A stretch of 64,000 nucleotides of DNA from Lysinibacillus capsici (lineage in GTDB: Bacteria > Bacillota > Bacilli > Bacillales_A > Planococcaceae). The stretch is from contig NZ_PXXX01000018.1 in assembly GCF_003367505.1 (NCBI RefSeq), positions 186,001-250,000 of the forward strand, in the 5' to 3' direction. The position numbers and the translations under genes are program-made. This document shows positions 37,542 to 45,858 of the stretch, one piece after another. Every line of letters begins with the position of its first letter. Positions within the stretch are counted from its first letter, which is position 1. Below the pieces are notes generated by a model, which was given only the letters and a program-made list of their open reading frames with translations, was not told the DNA's origin and searched no databases.

Positions 37542-38303
37542 TTAACCTTGTACGCGCGTAATTTTCACATCTTTTAGGATGGTATTGACTACCCAGCTTG
37601 CTGCAATTAAACCTGCTACTGACGGTACAAAAGCGTTAGATGAAGGTGGCATCTTTGCTTTTCGAATTGCTGCATCCGGCTTACCTACATGTTCGACAAC
37701 ATCTGGACGTACGACAATTGGACTTTCATCTGAAAATACAACCGTAACACCCTTATGAATACCTTCTTTACGTAGCTTAGTACGAATGATTTTAGCCAAT
37801 GGGTCTGTATGTGTTTTTGAAATATCTGCAATTTGGAAGCGAGTAGGGTCCATCTTATTTGCTGCACCCATGCTTGAAATAATAGGAATATTACGCTTTA
37901 AACATTCCTTCATTATATGAATTTTATACATCACTGTATCACTTGCATCAATTACATAATCAATGCCTTGTGCAAAAAATTCTTCATAGGTTTCTTCCGT
38001 ATAAAACATGTGCATGTCAATCACTTCACATGCTGGGTTAATATCTGCAATACGCTCTTTCATGACAGCTGATTTTGATTGACCAACTGTTGATAAGTAT
38101 GCAACAAGTTGTCTGTTGACATTTGTGATATCTACATTGTCCTTATCGACTAGAATAATACGGCCGATTCCGCTTCGTGCACATGCCTCAGCCGCGAATG
38201 AACCGACACCACCCACACCAAGAATGGCAACCGTTGTATTTTTTAATTTCTCGAGACCCTCTGTTCCTATTGCGAGCTCGTTACGTGAAAATTGATGTAA
38301 CAT
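37542..38303 (-). CDS. tcdA: tRNA threonylcarbamoyladenosine dehydratase TcdA
   Basis: This 253-residue E1-like enzyme (YrvM) cyclises t6A at position 37 of ANN-decoding tRNAs to ct6A. The nucleotide-binding VAILGVGGVGSFAAEA is near residues 25-40, followed by LVDKDNVDITNVNRQ and YVIDASDTV. A hydrophobic C-terminal segment is normal for the family. ATG 38303 is chosen because GGAGAG precedes it; an in-frame ATG at 38318 lies inside that site. Confidence 0.93.
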   Translation of the reverse strand: MLHQFSRNELAIGTEGLEKLKNTTVAILGVGGVGSFAAEACARSGIGRIILVDKDNVDITNVNRQLVAYLSTVGQSKSAVMKERIADINPACEVIDMHMFYTEETYEEFFAQGIDYVIDASDTVMYKIHIMKECLKRNIPIISSMGAANKMDPTRFQIADISKTHTDPLAKIIRTKLRKEGIHKGVTVVFSDESPIVVRPDVVEHVGKPDAAIRKAKMPPSSNAFVPSVAGLIAASWVVNTILKDVKITRVQG

Positions 38304-38561
38304 CCTGACACTCTCCATTTATGAAATTTTATTAGTAAACCTAGTTATATACTAAGATAAAATCAAAACCTATCTTACATTTTATCATGTTATTGTTCAA
38401 GATAAAAATATAAAGAAAAAGTCAAAATTATCTACTTAAATCCTTTGAAATAATAATCCATAAAAACATTTCATCCAATTCTGCTATATATGGTAAAATA
38501 GTACAATAAAATTAGTTGATTAATCAGGTAAATCTTATATAACATTATGCTCAACCACATA
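38304..38561. other. AT-rich intergenic region, no gene seen
   Basis: Between tcdA and the mupG terminator I see no open frame with a binding site and no clear promoter boxes beyond generic AT-rich sequence. It marks the junction between the conserved yrv block and the inserted phosphosugar cluster. Confidence 0.6.
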
Positions 38562-38596
38562 AAGAAAAAGAGATTGATGACTCAATCTCTTTCTCA
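38562..38596 (-). terminator. Terminator of the PTS-mupG operon
   Basis: A perfect 11-bp stem, AAAGAGATTGA with its complement around GTCA, is followed on the minus strand by TTCTTT. Confidence 0.85.
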
Positions 38597-38603
38597 CTCT
38601 TCT

Positions 38604-39686
38604 TTACTTTGTAAATCCAAATGATGCCCATGGTTGAATGTATGTTAATAAAAATAGTTCTTCCTCTACAATTCTAGCTACGACATTACTCGATCCTGTA
38701 TTCGGAATGTCCTTTAGCACAATCTGTAGCTCTCCCTTATAACGAACATCTAAATTATTATCAATCGTGACATCTCCTCTTTTTAATGGCCGTATATCAT
38801 GCACAGGAAAATCTCCATTTTTATATTTCACACGGGATTGGGTGCTCCGAATCACGTATTCAGACACATCACCCCGATTAAAATGAGGCTCTTTATAAAG
38901 AATCGTCTCCTCTAAAATGCTTGTGTCTTCAGACTGGACAACCCTTAACTCAAGCTTATTACGATTTAATTGTCCTAATGCACGTAGTTCTTCCTCAGAA
39001 GCAAACATATTGCCAATAATACAATCGTCAATTAACCCTGTATGCCATAAATCTTTCGCCTGTACAGTGATTGGGAGATAACGGTGTTCCTCTAATGTAG
39101 GTAACCCGTGCTCTGTTTGCTCCCAAGGTCCATATTGACCATGTTGTGAGGAGATCATTGCTGCTGTTCTCACATTGTGCGCTTTAAAGTGTTGTGACGT
39201 TTGTAAAAAATGCTGACGAGATAGCCCCGTAAATCGTTTTGGATAAAAATTATGACAGCCGATAATGTTCTCTTTATTGGGCTGATAAGAGATAATATTA
39301 TCTACATACTTCGTACCATTACTAATGTTTAATTCTATTTTTAGATGACTTCCATCAAGTGACATCAACGCTTCTTCTTGACCTGAAAATCCCATATCTA
39401 AACGTAAGGCTGCCAAATAATAATGTTCTTTTAAATAGCCAATATCCCTATAAGTTAAGCCTAAATCATCAAAAACACCTGGTGCAATATCAGCGGATAT
39501 GTCAAAGCCGAGGCGTTGCGCAAATTCGTTGATTTGTTGTAATTTTTGACGCTCCTCATCCTGTTTTAAGGACATTAGGCATGTGAATATACGATCAAAG
39601 CCATTATCATGAGCCACCTGAACATAGCGCTTCATCTCCTCTAGCGTACTATGCTGCGGATATAGCGAGATTCCTAATCTTTTCAC
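38604..39686 (-). CDS. mupG: DUF871 protein, probable 6-phospho-N-acetylmuramidase (MupG family)
   Basis: This 360-residue protein has an N-terminal TIM barrel beginning RLGISLYPQHSTLEEMKRYV, with DISADIAPGVFDDLG and EHRYLPITVQAKDLW, and a smaller C-terminal domain from about residue 240. Characterised MupG from Bacillus and Staphylococcus splits MurNAc-6P-GlcNAc. Substrate here could differ because the partner transporter is of the lactose/cellobiose type. It is the last gene of the PTS operon. Confidence 0.85.
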   Translation of the reverse strand: MKRLGISLYPQHSTLEEMKRYVQVAHDNGFDRIFTCLMSLKQDEERQKLQQINEFAQRLGFDISADIAPGVFDDLGLTYRDIGYLKEHYYLAALRLDMGFSGQEEALMSLDGSHLKIELNISNGTKYVDNIISYQPNKENIIGCHNFYPKRFTGLSRQHFLQTSQHFKAHNVRTAAMISSQHGQYGPWEQTEHGLPTLEEHRYLPITVQAKDLWHTGLIDDCIIGNMFASEEELRALGQLNRNKLELRVVQSEDTSILEETILYKEPHFNRGDVSEYVIRSTQSRVKYKNGDFPVHDIRPLKRGDVTIDNNLDVRYKGELQIVLKDIPNTGSSNVVARIVEEELFLLTYIQPWASFGFTK

Positions 39687-39710
39687 TTCAAACCCTCCGT
39701 TAATTGATGC

Positions 39711-41036
39711 TTATACTTCCACTTTTTGTCCTCTGGATTCCACTACAGATTCCTCACTCTGTGCCGCTAAAGCAGCTTTTTGCTCATTCTGCCTTGCCAT
39801 ACGGTTCGCCATCGAGATAAATGGCAGATAAATACAAACAGCAATGATAATTAAGACCATACTCAAAACAGCACCACGCCAAGATTGAGTTGCTAAAAAG
39901 CCATTAATAATCGGCGGTGTTGTCCAAGGCGGTGAAACGGTAGCGGCTGGCACCCAGCCCCATTTCGTTGCAAAGAATGCAATTGTTACGTTTATCATTG
40001 GTGTCAAAATGAACGGAACAAATAAAACCGGATTTAATACAATTGGTAACCCAAAAAGTAATGGCTCATTGATATTGAAAATCCCAGGTGCTGCGGATAA
40101 TTTCCCAACTGTATTATATTGCTTATTCTTTCTCGCAAATATGAAAATCGCAATAATAAGTGCTATTGTTGTACCAGAGCCTCCCATATTAATAAAAGCA
40201 TCAAAGAATGGTTTATTGACAATGTAAGGCGCAACTTTACCAGCAGAGATTGCTGCAACATTTTCATTAATAGCTGGTAAATTAATCGTTTGCATGAATG
40301 GTTCGATGATATTTGCTCCATGTACGCCAAGTGTCCATAAAAATGTAGGTATAAATGCCAAAATTAAAGCAGCAAGCCATGTATTTGTTAGACCCATAAA
40401 TGGCTCTTGAATCGCAGAGTAGAAGGACCCGACAATATCTGGTATATCAAAACCTGCTGAAATAATTGTACGTACTAAAGCAAATATTCCAATCGTAATA
40501 ATGGCAGGAAGTAACGCAGCAAATGATTTGGAAACAGCTGGTGGTACACCAGTTGGCATTTTAATTAGTAGTTTAGGATTACCAGACAATCTACAAAACA
40601 ATTCTGTAGAAAGTAGTGCTACAATCAGAGCAATAAATATACCACCCGTGCCTGTTGTTAAGCCGGTTAATCCGCCTTCCCCGAAAGTCCCAAACGTCAT
40701 GTAGCTTGATAAACTAATTACTCCAGCAGACAGACCATCTTTTTGATAACTTTTAGCAAGATGATAAGCAACAGTAAAGGCAAGTAGCAGTGAAATGATA
40801 TTAAATGTAGCACTCCAAATATTACCGCCGAATTGAGTCCATGTCTCATGTTTCCAAATGGCATCGAGTGTATTTTGATAAAATTTAATAGGCAAATTGT
40901 TAATAAGTACAGCCAAAGATCCCACAATCGTTAAAGGCATAATCGTAATAAATCCGTCACGAATGGCAACTAAATGACGCTGATTCCCAACCCTAGCAGC
41001 AACCGGTACAAACTTTTCTTCTAAAAAACGGAACAC
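39711..41036 (-). CDS. PTS lactose/cellobiose family EIIC permease
   Basis: This 441-residue membrane permease is the sugar channel of a lactose/cellobiose-class phosphotransferase system. It opens RFLEEKFVPVAARVGNQRHLVAIRDGF, and has the typical LWTLGVHGANI and the FNINEPLLFGLPIVLNP signature, which supplies the conserved glutamate. About ten hydrophobic segments are visible. It is 24 bases upstream of mupG and 47 bases downstream of the EIIA gene. Confidence 0.93.
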   Translation of the reverse strand: MFRFLEEKFVPVAARVGNQRHLVAIRDGFITIMPLTIVGSLAVLINNLPIKFYQNTLDAIWKHETWTQFGGNIWSATFNIISLLLAFTVAYHLAKSYQKDGLSAGVISLSSYMTFGTFGEGGLTGLTTGTGGIFIALIVALLSTELFCRLSGNPKLLIKMPTGVPPAVSKSFAALLPAIITIGIFALVRTIISAGFDIPDIVGSFYSAIQEPFMGLTNTWLAALILAFIPTFLWTLGVHGANIIEPFMQTINLPAINENVAAISAGKVAPYIVNKPFFDAFINMGGSGTTIALIIAIFIFARKNKQYNTVGKLSAAPGIFNINEPLLFGLPIVLNPVLFVPFILTPMINVTIAFFATKWGWVPAATVSPPWTTPPIINGFLATQSWRGAVLSMVLIIIAVCIYLPFISMANRMARQNEQKAALAAQSEESVVESRGQKVEV

Positions 41037-41083
41037 TCACATACACTCCCTTTGCTTTTTATTGATAACATCAAAATTTGATG

Positions 41084-41404
41084 TTACTCCCCTTGGATTC
41101 GTTCATATAGCTCAATCATTTCCTGTGCTAAATCTCGAAAAGTAATAGCATTCATTAAATGATCCTGGGCATGAATTAATAACATCGAAACCTCTACCTT
41201 TTCTCCCCTTGCTTCTTGAGACAGTAACCCCGTTTGAGCATGATGCGCTTCAATTAATGACTCATTCGCTAATTTGATTTTTTCTTTTGCTGCCTCAATT
41301 TGCCCCTTTTTTGCTAGCTGAATAGCTTCCATACACTCACTTTTCGTATTTCCACTATGCACAATCAGTCCCATAATGGATGCCATTAATGCTGTATCTT
41401 CCAT
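41084..41404 (-). CDS. PTS lactose/cellobiose family EIIA
   Basis: This 106-residue helical-bundle protein receives phosphate from HPr on His78 in LLIHAQDHLMNAITFRDLA, the family signature. The first helix has IMGLIVHSGNTKSECMEAI. It lies between EIIB and EIIC in the order B-A-C. Confidence 0.95.
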   Translation of the reverse strand: MEDTALMASIMGLIVHSGNTKSECMEAIQLAKKGQIEAAKEKIKLANESLIEAHHAQTGLLSQEARGEKVEVSMLLIHAQDHLMNAITFRDLAQEMIELYERIQGE

Positions 41405-41422
41405 TCCCCATTGCCCCTTCTT

Positions 41423-41734
41423 TTATCCAATTAGTTGTAGAGCCTGTTTCAGGACATTTTCACCGTTCATCATGCCGTAATCCGCCATATTGATCACATC
41501 GATTGGAAAGCCTTTATCCTTATATTTTGTTTCAAATGAACCTTTCAAATAACGAACCTGTGGGCCTAATAAAAGAACATCAGCCTTCTTTGTCGCTAAA
41601 ATCTTTTCCACCTCTCCTTCAGCAATGGCGTAAATATCGGCGTCAATATTTTGCTCTTGCGCTGCTTTTTGCATCTTCGACACTAATAAACTAGTACTCA
41701 TACCTGCTACACACACTAACATGATGTTTTTCAT
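41423..41734 (-). CDS. PTS lactose/cellobiose family EIIB
   Basis: This 103-residue protein carries the phosphocysteine in IMLVCVAGMSTSLLVSKM (Cys8), followed by the LLGPQVRY block. ATG 41734 is preceded by AAAGGAG; a GTG at 41743 is too close to that site. It is the first gene of the operon EIIB-EIIA-EIIC-mupG, behind a promoter with operator and cre site. Confidence 0.94.
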   Translation of the reverse strand: MKNIMLVCVAGMSTSLLVSKMQKAAQEQNIDADIYAIAEGEVEKILATKKADVLLLGPQVRYLKGSFETKYKDKGFPIDVINMADYGMMNGENVLKQALQLIG

Positions 41735-41764
41735 TCGATACACTCCTTTTATTTTCTTCGATTG

Positions 41765-41778
41765 TGTAATCGCTTACT
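41765..41778 (-). promoter_or_regulatory. cre site (CcpA) at the PTS operon start
   Basis: The minus-strand sequence AGTAAGCGATTACA matches the CcpA consensus TGWAANCGNTNWCA at all but the first base. It lies at or just after the predicted transcription start, where CcpA would block transcription when preferred sugar is present. Confidence 0.75.
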
Positions 41779-41785
41779 TATTTTG

Positions 41786-41814
41786 AGAATAGCACCTATT
41801 GGTATATACCACAA
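41786..41814 (-). promoter_or_regulatory. Promoter and GntR operator of the PTS-mupG operon
   Basis: TTGTGG (41814-41809) and TATTCT (41791-41786) are 17 bases apart. The palindrome TTGGTATATACCA occupies the -35 and spacer at about 41799-41813; it resembles the dre site TGGTCTAGACCA bound by NagR/DasR-type GntR regulators. Start would be near 41779. Confidence 0.7.
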
Positions 41815-41902
41815 TATAAATTTTACATTAAATTTATTTATATCAAGTTATTTACAAAATTGGGCTATATCAATTTTGTCGTGAAATTAATGATTATAAT
41901 CA

Positions 41903-41916
41903 ACTGGTATAGTCCA
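41903..41916. promoter_or_regulatory. Second GntR-type operator
   Basis: CTGGTATAGTCCAG is a near-perfect inverted repeat of the TGGTATAGACCA type. It lies about 100 bases upstream of the operator that overlaps the EIIB promoter, allowing DNA looping. Confidence 0.6.
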
Positions 41917-41960
41917 GAAAAAAAGCCAAAAAATTTTTAAATTTTCTTATTATTCAATAC

Positions 41961-43136
41961 CTAGAAATACTCATAAAATGCTGGCTTTTCAGTAGGGATT
42001 GCCCATTCCCACTGTTCGATCACCTTTTCTACCGTAGGTTGATTAGCATAGACAACTGTTTCTTTGACAGAAAGATAACCTGCCATCATCGCAGAAAAAA
42101 GATTAATTGGTAGTGTTAACATATGCTTGTCAGAGATTGAACTTGTCTCAATTATTACGACCTGACCATTTTTATTTATTTGATAAATATGCTCATTCCA
42201 GAGACAAAATGGATCTTCAATACGAATCGTTAATGTTTCTTGAATATCCTTCCACGGATACTGCTGCATAAATGCATAAACATCTACTACTCTAATCATC
42301 ACATCCTGTATGACTTCCCTTTTGAATTGTGGCTCCTTGAAATAAAAGCCAAAAGGATAATGATTACTAGTAACTCCAGTTATGCTACTGACACTTGCTG
42401 CATGAGATGTCATATAACGCCACATAGCTTGTTCAGCTAAGAGATTTGCTACAACAAAGTCTTGGATAGTAAATGCCCCATTTCGAATCGTATAACGAAT
42501 ATAGCCTTCTATGTTACTGCCTTGAAAATAGGCAGCAAAGTGACTATCTGGACTCCTTCTTTCAAGTCTTTTCCACCATCCTTCATCCCTTACCATGCCA
42601 CCATTTCGAATGATTGCCTGTGCATTATGAAAATCCTTAATCATCTGAAAGAGCACAGGATCTAACCACTCAAAGCTCATCCTTTTCATGTCGTCTACTT
42701 GTTTCCCTAAAGAGGGAAACATAGTTTGAGGGATTGTATAATGGAGCTTCTCAAAAAATAATTCCCAACCAAAATAACGATAGAAGGACACAGAAAATGG
42801 CGCTAATACTGAAATCGTTTGTCCATTGTCTCTCATTTTTTGCAGCGCTTCTGTCATAAGCCTTTTGATAATACCCTGTTGTCGATGCTCAGGATACGTT
42901 GCAACAAAGCCGATGCCTCCCATTTTAAATGAAACTCCATGCACTGTAATATTTAGCGGTAATATTAATAGCTGCCCAACAATTTTTTTGTCATCATAAG
43001 CACCTAAGGTCGTGCTTTGCTCAATCCAATAATGAAAATCCTCTCGACGAGCCCCTGAGTACTTATTTGGAAAGCAATAGTCTCTCAATCGATGAATCTG
43101 CCCATAATCATTAGGCGAGACGATGTGAATGTCCAT
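41961..43136 (-). CDS. GNAT acetyltransferase, Eis-like three-domain type
   Basis: This 391-residue protein has an N-terminal GNAT domain with the acetyl-CoA loop in GGIGFVATYPEHRQQGIIKRLMTEAL (about residues 71-96). A second GNAT-like part and a C-terminal sterol-carrier-like domain (ITLT-type strand region, SVKETVVYANQP) follow. The family includes aminoglycoside N-acetyltransferases and proteins of unknown substrate. Its place between HPr and the PTS operon suggests an amino sugar or peptide substrate, but this is inference. Confidence 0.8.
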   Translation of the reverse strand: MDIHIVSPNDYGQIHRLRDYCFPNKYSGARREDFHYWIEQSTTLGAYDDKKIVGQLLILPLNITVHGVSFKMGGIGFVATYPEHRQQGIIKRLMTEALQKMRDNGQTISVLAPFSVSFYRYFGWELFFEKLHYTIPQTMFPSLGKQVDDMKRMSFEWLDPVLFQMIKDFHNAQAIIRNGGMVRDEGWWKRLERRSPDSHFAAYFQGSNIEGYIRYTIRNGAFTIQDFVVANLLAEQAMWRYMTSHAASVSSITGVTSNHYPFGFYFKEPQFKREVIQDVMIRVVDVYAFMQQYPWKDIQETLTIRIEDPFCLWNEHIYQINKNGQVVIIETSSISDKHMLTLPINLFSAMMAGYLSVKETVVYANQPTVEKVIEQWEWAIPTEKPAFYEYF

Positions 43137-43177
43137 TTAACCACCCCTAAAATTCCTAATATTCAGATAATTAGTCA

Positions 43178-43222
43178 TAAGATTCTTTTACAGTGGCATA
43201 ATCATAACCACTGCAAGAATCT
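43178..43222 (-). terminator. Hairpin after the HPr gene
   Basis: A long stem, AAGATTCTTGCAGTGG paired with CCACTGTAAAAGAATCTT, lies directly behind the HPr stop. The T tract is poor, so it may attenuate or protect the upstream message rather than end it. Confidence 0.6.
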
Positions 43223-43223
43223 T

Positions 43224-43502
43224 TTATCCCTCTTGCCATTCTTCTCCTATTGCTTTAGACAACATGACTTCAGTAATAGTTTGAAATAATGTTGCTACAT
43301 CTGGCCCATCCGCTGAAATTTCCACTACACTTCCTGGTTTAACACCTAATGACATCACGCCCATAATAGACTTTAAATTAACGGATTTTTCTTCGTATGT
43401 TAATTTAATATCACTTTGAAATGGTGTCACTGCAGTTACGAGTAATGCAGCCGGTCTGGCATGGATACCTTCAGTAGATGTAATTTTATACATTTTCTTC
43501 AT
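43224..43502 (-). CDS. HPr-family phosphocarrier protein
   Basis: This 92-residue protein has the active histidine in STEGIHARPAALLV (His14 here, His15 in usual numbering) and the regulatory serine in VNLKSIMGVMSLGV (Ser45 here, Ser46 usually). Both are intact, so it could feed a PTS and could also be phosphorylated by HPr kinase for CcpA control. It lies 18 bases after the SIS gene and not beside ptsI, so it may be a dedicated or second HPr. Confidence 0.92.
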   Translation of the reverse strand: MKKMYKITSTEGIHARPAALLVTAVTPFQSDIKLTYEEKSVNLKSIMGVMSLGVKPGSVVEISADGPDVATLFQTITEVMLSKAIGEEWQEG

Positions 43503-43520
43503 TTACATACCTCCACTCTT

Positions 43521-44240
43521 TCACGTGAAATTAATCCGATGATGATATTTGGCAATCATTTTCTCATTATGTGACCAATCCGAATCAACATTATTGCTGA
43601 CAAAAATCGGTAACTCTATTGAGGACTTTGCTAGTGTTTCTATGATTTCACTGAACAAAGCATTTAATAGTAATGAACCAATAACAGTAGATGCTGGCGC
43701 ATACTGTATGTCATGTATAGTTAGTACACCATCACCAATCGGTATATGTGTATTAATTACAAAATCTACCACATCTTCTAGCCGCAGCCCACTGTGATGA
43801 CGTGTAGTCTGTTCCTTATAGTGGAGCGATTGGAGGGATAGCACAAATATCCCTGAATCCTTTGCTAATAAAGCGGCGTCAATAGGTGCTGCATTTCTCC
43901 CTGAGGTTGAAATGACGATGCAAACATCATTTTCACGAAAGTCAAACTGTTCCTTATGCTGTTCAATAATAGTTGAATCTTTCTCATTGATTGAAGAAGC
44001 TAATGCTCCAGCATGTAAAGCTAATGGTTCAATAAATATAGGACGGACGGGTACTAAACCACCTGCTCGATAAAATGCCTCCTGTGCCAATAGCTGTGAA
44101 TGACCACAACCAAATAATTGAATTATCCCACCTTTTTGGAGACGTTGGACAATGATTTGAGCCACATCACTTATATGTGATGCCTCCTTTTCCTTCACAA
44201 CCTGGATAAGCTTTTCGATTTCAGAAAAATATGCATGCAT
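43521..44240 (-). CDS. SIS-domain phosphosugar-binding protein (COG4821 type)
   Basis: This 239-residue sugar isomerase domain protein has IIQLFGCGHSQLLAQEAFYRAGGLVPV and VCIVISTSGRNAAPIDAALLAKDSGIFVLSL, shown here in part as GCGHSQLLAQEAFYRAGG and VISTSGRNAAPIDAA, the two phosphosugar-binding loops. This group is close to UPF0309 and its reaction is not established. ATG 44240 follows AAAAGGTGA and lies just after the gntR stop. It is shorter than MurQ, though it could do a similar job on a MurNAc-6P-like product. Confidence 0.85.
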   Translation of the reverse strand: MHAYFSEIEKLIQVVKEKEASHISDVAQIIVQRLQKGGIIQLFGCGHSQLLAQEAFYRAGGLVPVRPIFIEPLALHAGALASSINEKDSTIIEQHKEQFDFRENDVCIVISTSGRNAAPIDAALLAKDSGIFVLSLQSLHYKEQTTRHHSGLRLEDVVDFVINTHIPIGDGVLTIHDIQYAPASTVIGSLLLNALFSEIIETLAKSSIELPIFVSNNVDSDWSHNEKMIAKYHHRINFT

Positions 44241-44244
44241 AAAA

Positions 44245-44976
44245 TCACCTTTTAATTTCACTTATGAATTTATAACGATCAGCTCGATACGTACTGCGCA
44301 CAAGCTCAAAGGGCTTACCATCTGATAAATAACTTGTACGTTTGATAATTAAAACTGGTGCTGTTTGATTAATTTGTAGAAACTTACTATCCTCTTTCGA
44401 TACGATGGCTGCCTCCATCTGTTGTACCGCATTCCCTATTTTTTGATGGAACTTTGCTTCGATTAAGGCATAAAGCGAGCCCATTATTTGCTTCTCATCC
44501 AACTCCGGATAAATTTTAACTGGGATATATGTTCTTTCGATTGCCATTGGTTGCGCATCTGCATTTCTTATGCGCACTACAAAAAATACTTCTTCGCCAG
44601 ACTCTATCATCAAATCTCTTGCAATATCCACTGGTGGTATAATTTTCTCAAATCGTAATACCTTACTGCTTGGTTCCATTCCTCTTGCCCGCATATCTTC
44701 CGTGAAACTCGTTAAGCCTTTTAACGGTTGCTCTAATTTTGGATTTGCAACATACGTTCCTCTCCCTTTTTCTCGATATAATAGACCACTATTTACTAGA
44801 TTGGTAATGGATTGACGAACAGTCATTCTACTTACATCAAATTGTGCAGAAAGCTCTCGTTCTGATGGGATAGTCTCACCAATTCTGTATTCTTCTAAAT
44901 AAATTCGTTGTTTAATAATCTCTTCTATTTGTATATAAATAGGTATATGAGAATTTTTCTCTAACAATTCTTGCAC
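44245..44976 (-). CDS. GntR/HutC-family regulator with UTRA domain
   Basis: This 243-residue repressor has a winged helix in residues 10-75 (IPIYIQIEEIIKQRI, PSERELSAQFDVSRMTVRQSI) and a UTRA effector domain (VFFVVRIRNADAQPMAIERTYIP). It is similar to NagR/YvoA, which sense amino sugar phosphates. I prefer GTG 44976, which has AAGGCG about nine bases upstream and gives a normal family length; the frame is open to 45156. Three NagR-like sites occur in this cluster, which makes the cluster its likely target. Confidence 0.85.
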   Translation of the reverse strand: MQELLEKNSHIPIYIQIEEIIKQRIYLEEYRIGETIPSERELSAQFDVSRMTVRQSITNLVNSGLLYREKGRGTYVANPKLEQPLKGLTSFTEDMRARGMEPSSKVLRFEKIIPPVDIARDLMIESGEEVFFVVRIRNADAQPMAIERTYIPVKIYPELDEKQIMGSLYALIEAKFHQKIGNAVQQMEAAIVSKEDSKFLQINQTAPVLIIKRTSYLSDGKPFELVRSTYRADRYKFISEIKR

Positions 44977-45260
44977 CTTCCTTATCGCCTTTATGATTTC
45001 TCCATACAACTTTACCTCGTTAGATCGGTTTTTGTATTTCGCATGATTAAACAAAGCTAAATGATATCCACGATAACAGTGTGAAAAAGACATATTTACA
45101 CAGTCGCTTGATGTGGTAACTTTCTCACTATCATTGTAGCATCTGAGCTCAATCATTGTACCATTATATTCTCAACTGACTAATCACCGTCTTGTAATTT
45201 TGATCCAATTTGCCTTCTTTCAATAGGCTTTTCCCTCACTGTGTTTTGTATCAACCACAA

Positions 45261-45274
45261 TTAAAACGCTTTCA
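45261..45274 (-). promoter_or_regulatory. cre site (CcpA) upstream of gntR
   Basis: TGAAAGCGTTTTAA on the minus strand fits TGWAANCGNTNWCA except at one of the last positions. It is about 100 bases downstream of the TATAAT box and operator, in the leader of gntR. Confidence 0.6.
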
Positions 45275-45361
45275 AAATCATTTAAATAAAGTGTTTTTCC
45301 TCGTAATATCTGCCTAAAGATATAATGTATCTTTTCCTTTAGCGGATATAGCTTCTCAAAA

Positions 45362-45386
45362 GGTATAGTTGTCTATACCAATTATA
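45362..45386 (-). promoter_or_regulatory. Promoter -10 box and operator upstream of gntR
   Basis: TATAAT at 45386-45381 is followed by TTGGTATAGACAA and by the perfect inverted repeat GGTATAG-N4-CTATACC at 45362-45379. The position, at the transcription start, suits autorepression. The -35 box is not clear. Confidence 0.6.
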
Positions 45387-45476
45387 TGCTGCTTCATCAG
45401 AAATAAAAAGTAATTGTTCATATTTTCTAAACATTCACTTAAAACACTCTACTAGTTCTTGTTTAATTTTATGTAA

Positions 45477-45501
45477 AAAAAGGAGCTATTAATAAGCTCC
45501 T
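45477..45501 (-). terminator. Terminator downstream of 6S RNA
   Basis: The stem AGGAGCT/AGCTCCT is followed on the minus strand by seven T. Confidence 0.85.
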
Positions 45502-45518
45502 CTCAATCCTATGTATAG

Positions 45519-45723
45519 GACGAATCCCAATTGTGCCGTAATGCCAAGAAACATTCGTTTTGAACCCGCAATTTGCAGGTGGGTGCCCGCTTTGCAACTT
45601 TAAACGTCCCGCTTTGTTAGGGGCATGTTTGCGACTACAAAATGAAGGCTCCCGATTCTATAATGTTCGGTCAAAACTGTGAAGTAGAGTTAGCAGTTAG
45701 ACAAACACATCAGGATTCGTATT
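45519..45723 (-). ncRNA. ssrS: 6S RNA (SsrS)
   Basis: On the minus strand the RNA begins near 45722 with CGAATCCTGATGTGTT and ends near 45519 with GGATTCG, so the ends pair (45713-45719 with 45521-45527), as in B. subtilis 6S-1, which also begins with a CCTGATGTGTT segment. The interior has long internal pairing, for example GCGGGCACCCACCTGC. Position beside aspS matches that of B. subtilis bsrA. 6S RNA mimics an open promoter and binds sigma-A RNA polymerase. Exact ends need mapping. Confidence 0.85.
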
Positions 45724-45729
45724 ACAGTT

Positions 45730-45758
45730 ATCATAACACCACTTTTCTGATAATTCAA
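45730..45758 (-). promoter_or_regulatory. Sigma-A promoter of 6S RNA
   Basis: TTGAAT (45758-45753) and TATGAT (45735-45730) are separated by 17 bases. The start would be near 45723. Confidence 0.8.
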
Positions 45759-45858
45759 ACGATTTTCTCTAATAATCTATAATTTCTTACGAAAACGCAA
45801 AAAATACCTAGATTCCCAACAGTATTTGCTAGGTAATCCAGGTATTTTGAATTATACA

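Noticed and set aside
44977..45156. Extended N terminus of the GntR regulator up to 45156
   Set aside because: The extra 60 residues are not like a regulator N terminus, and the DNA-binding domain begins close to the GTG at 44976 as in the family.
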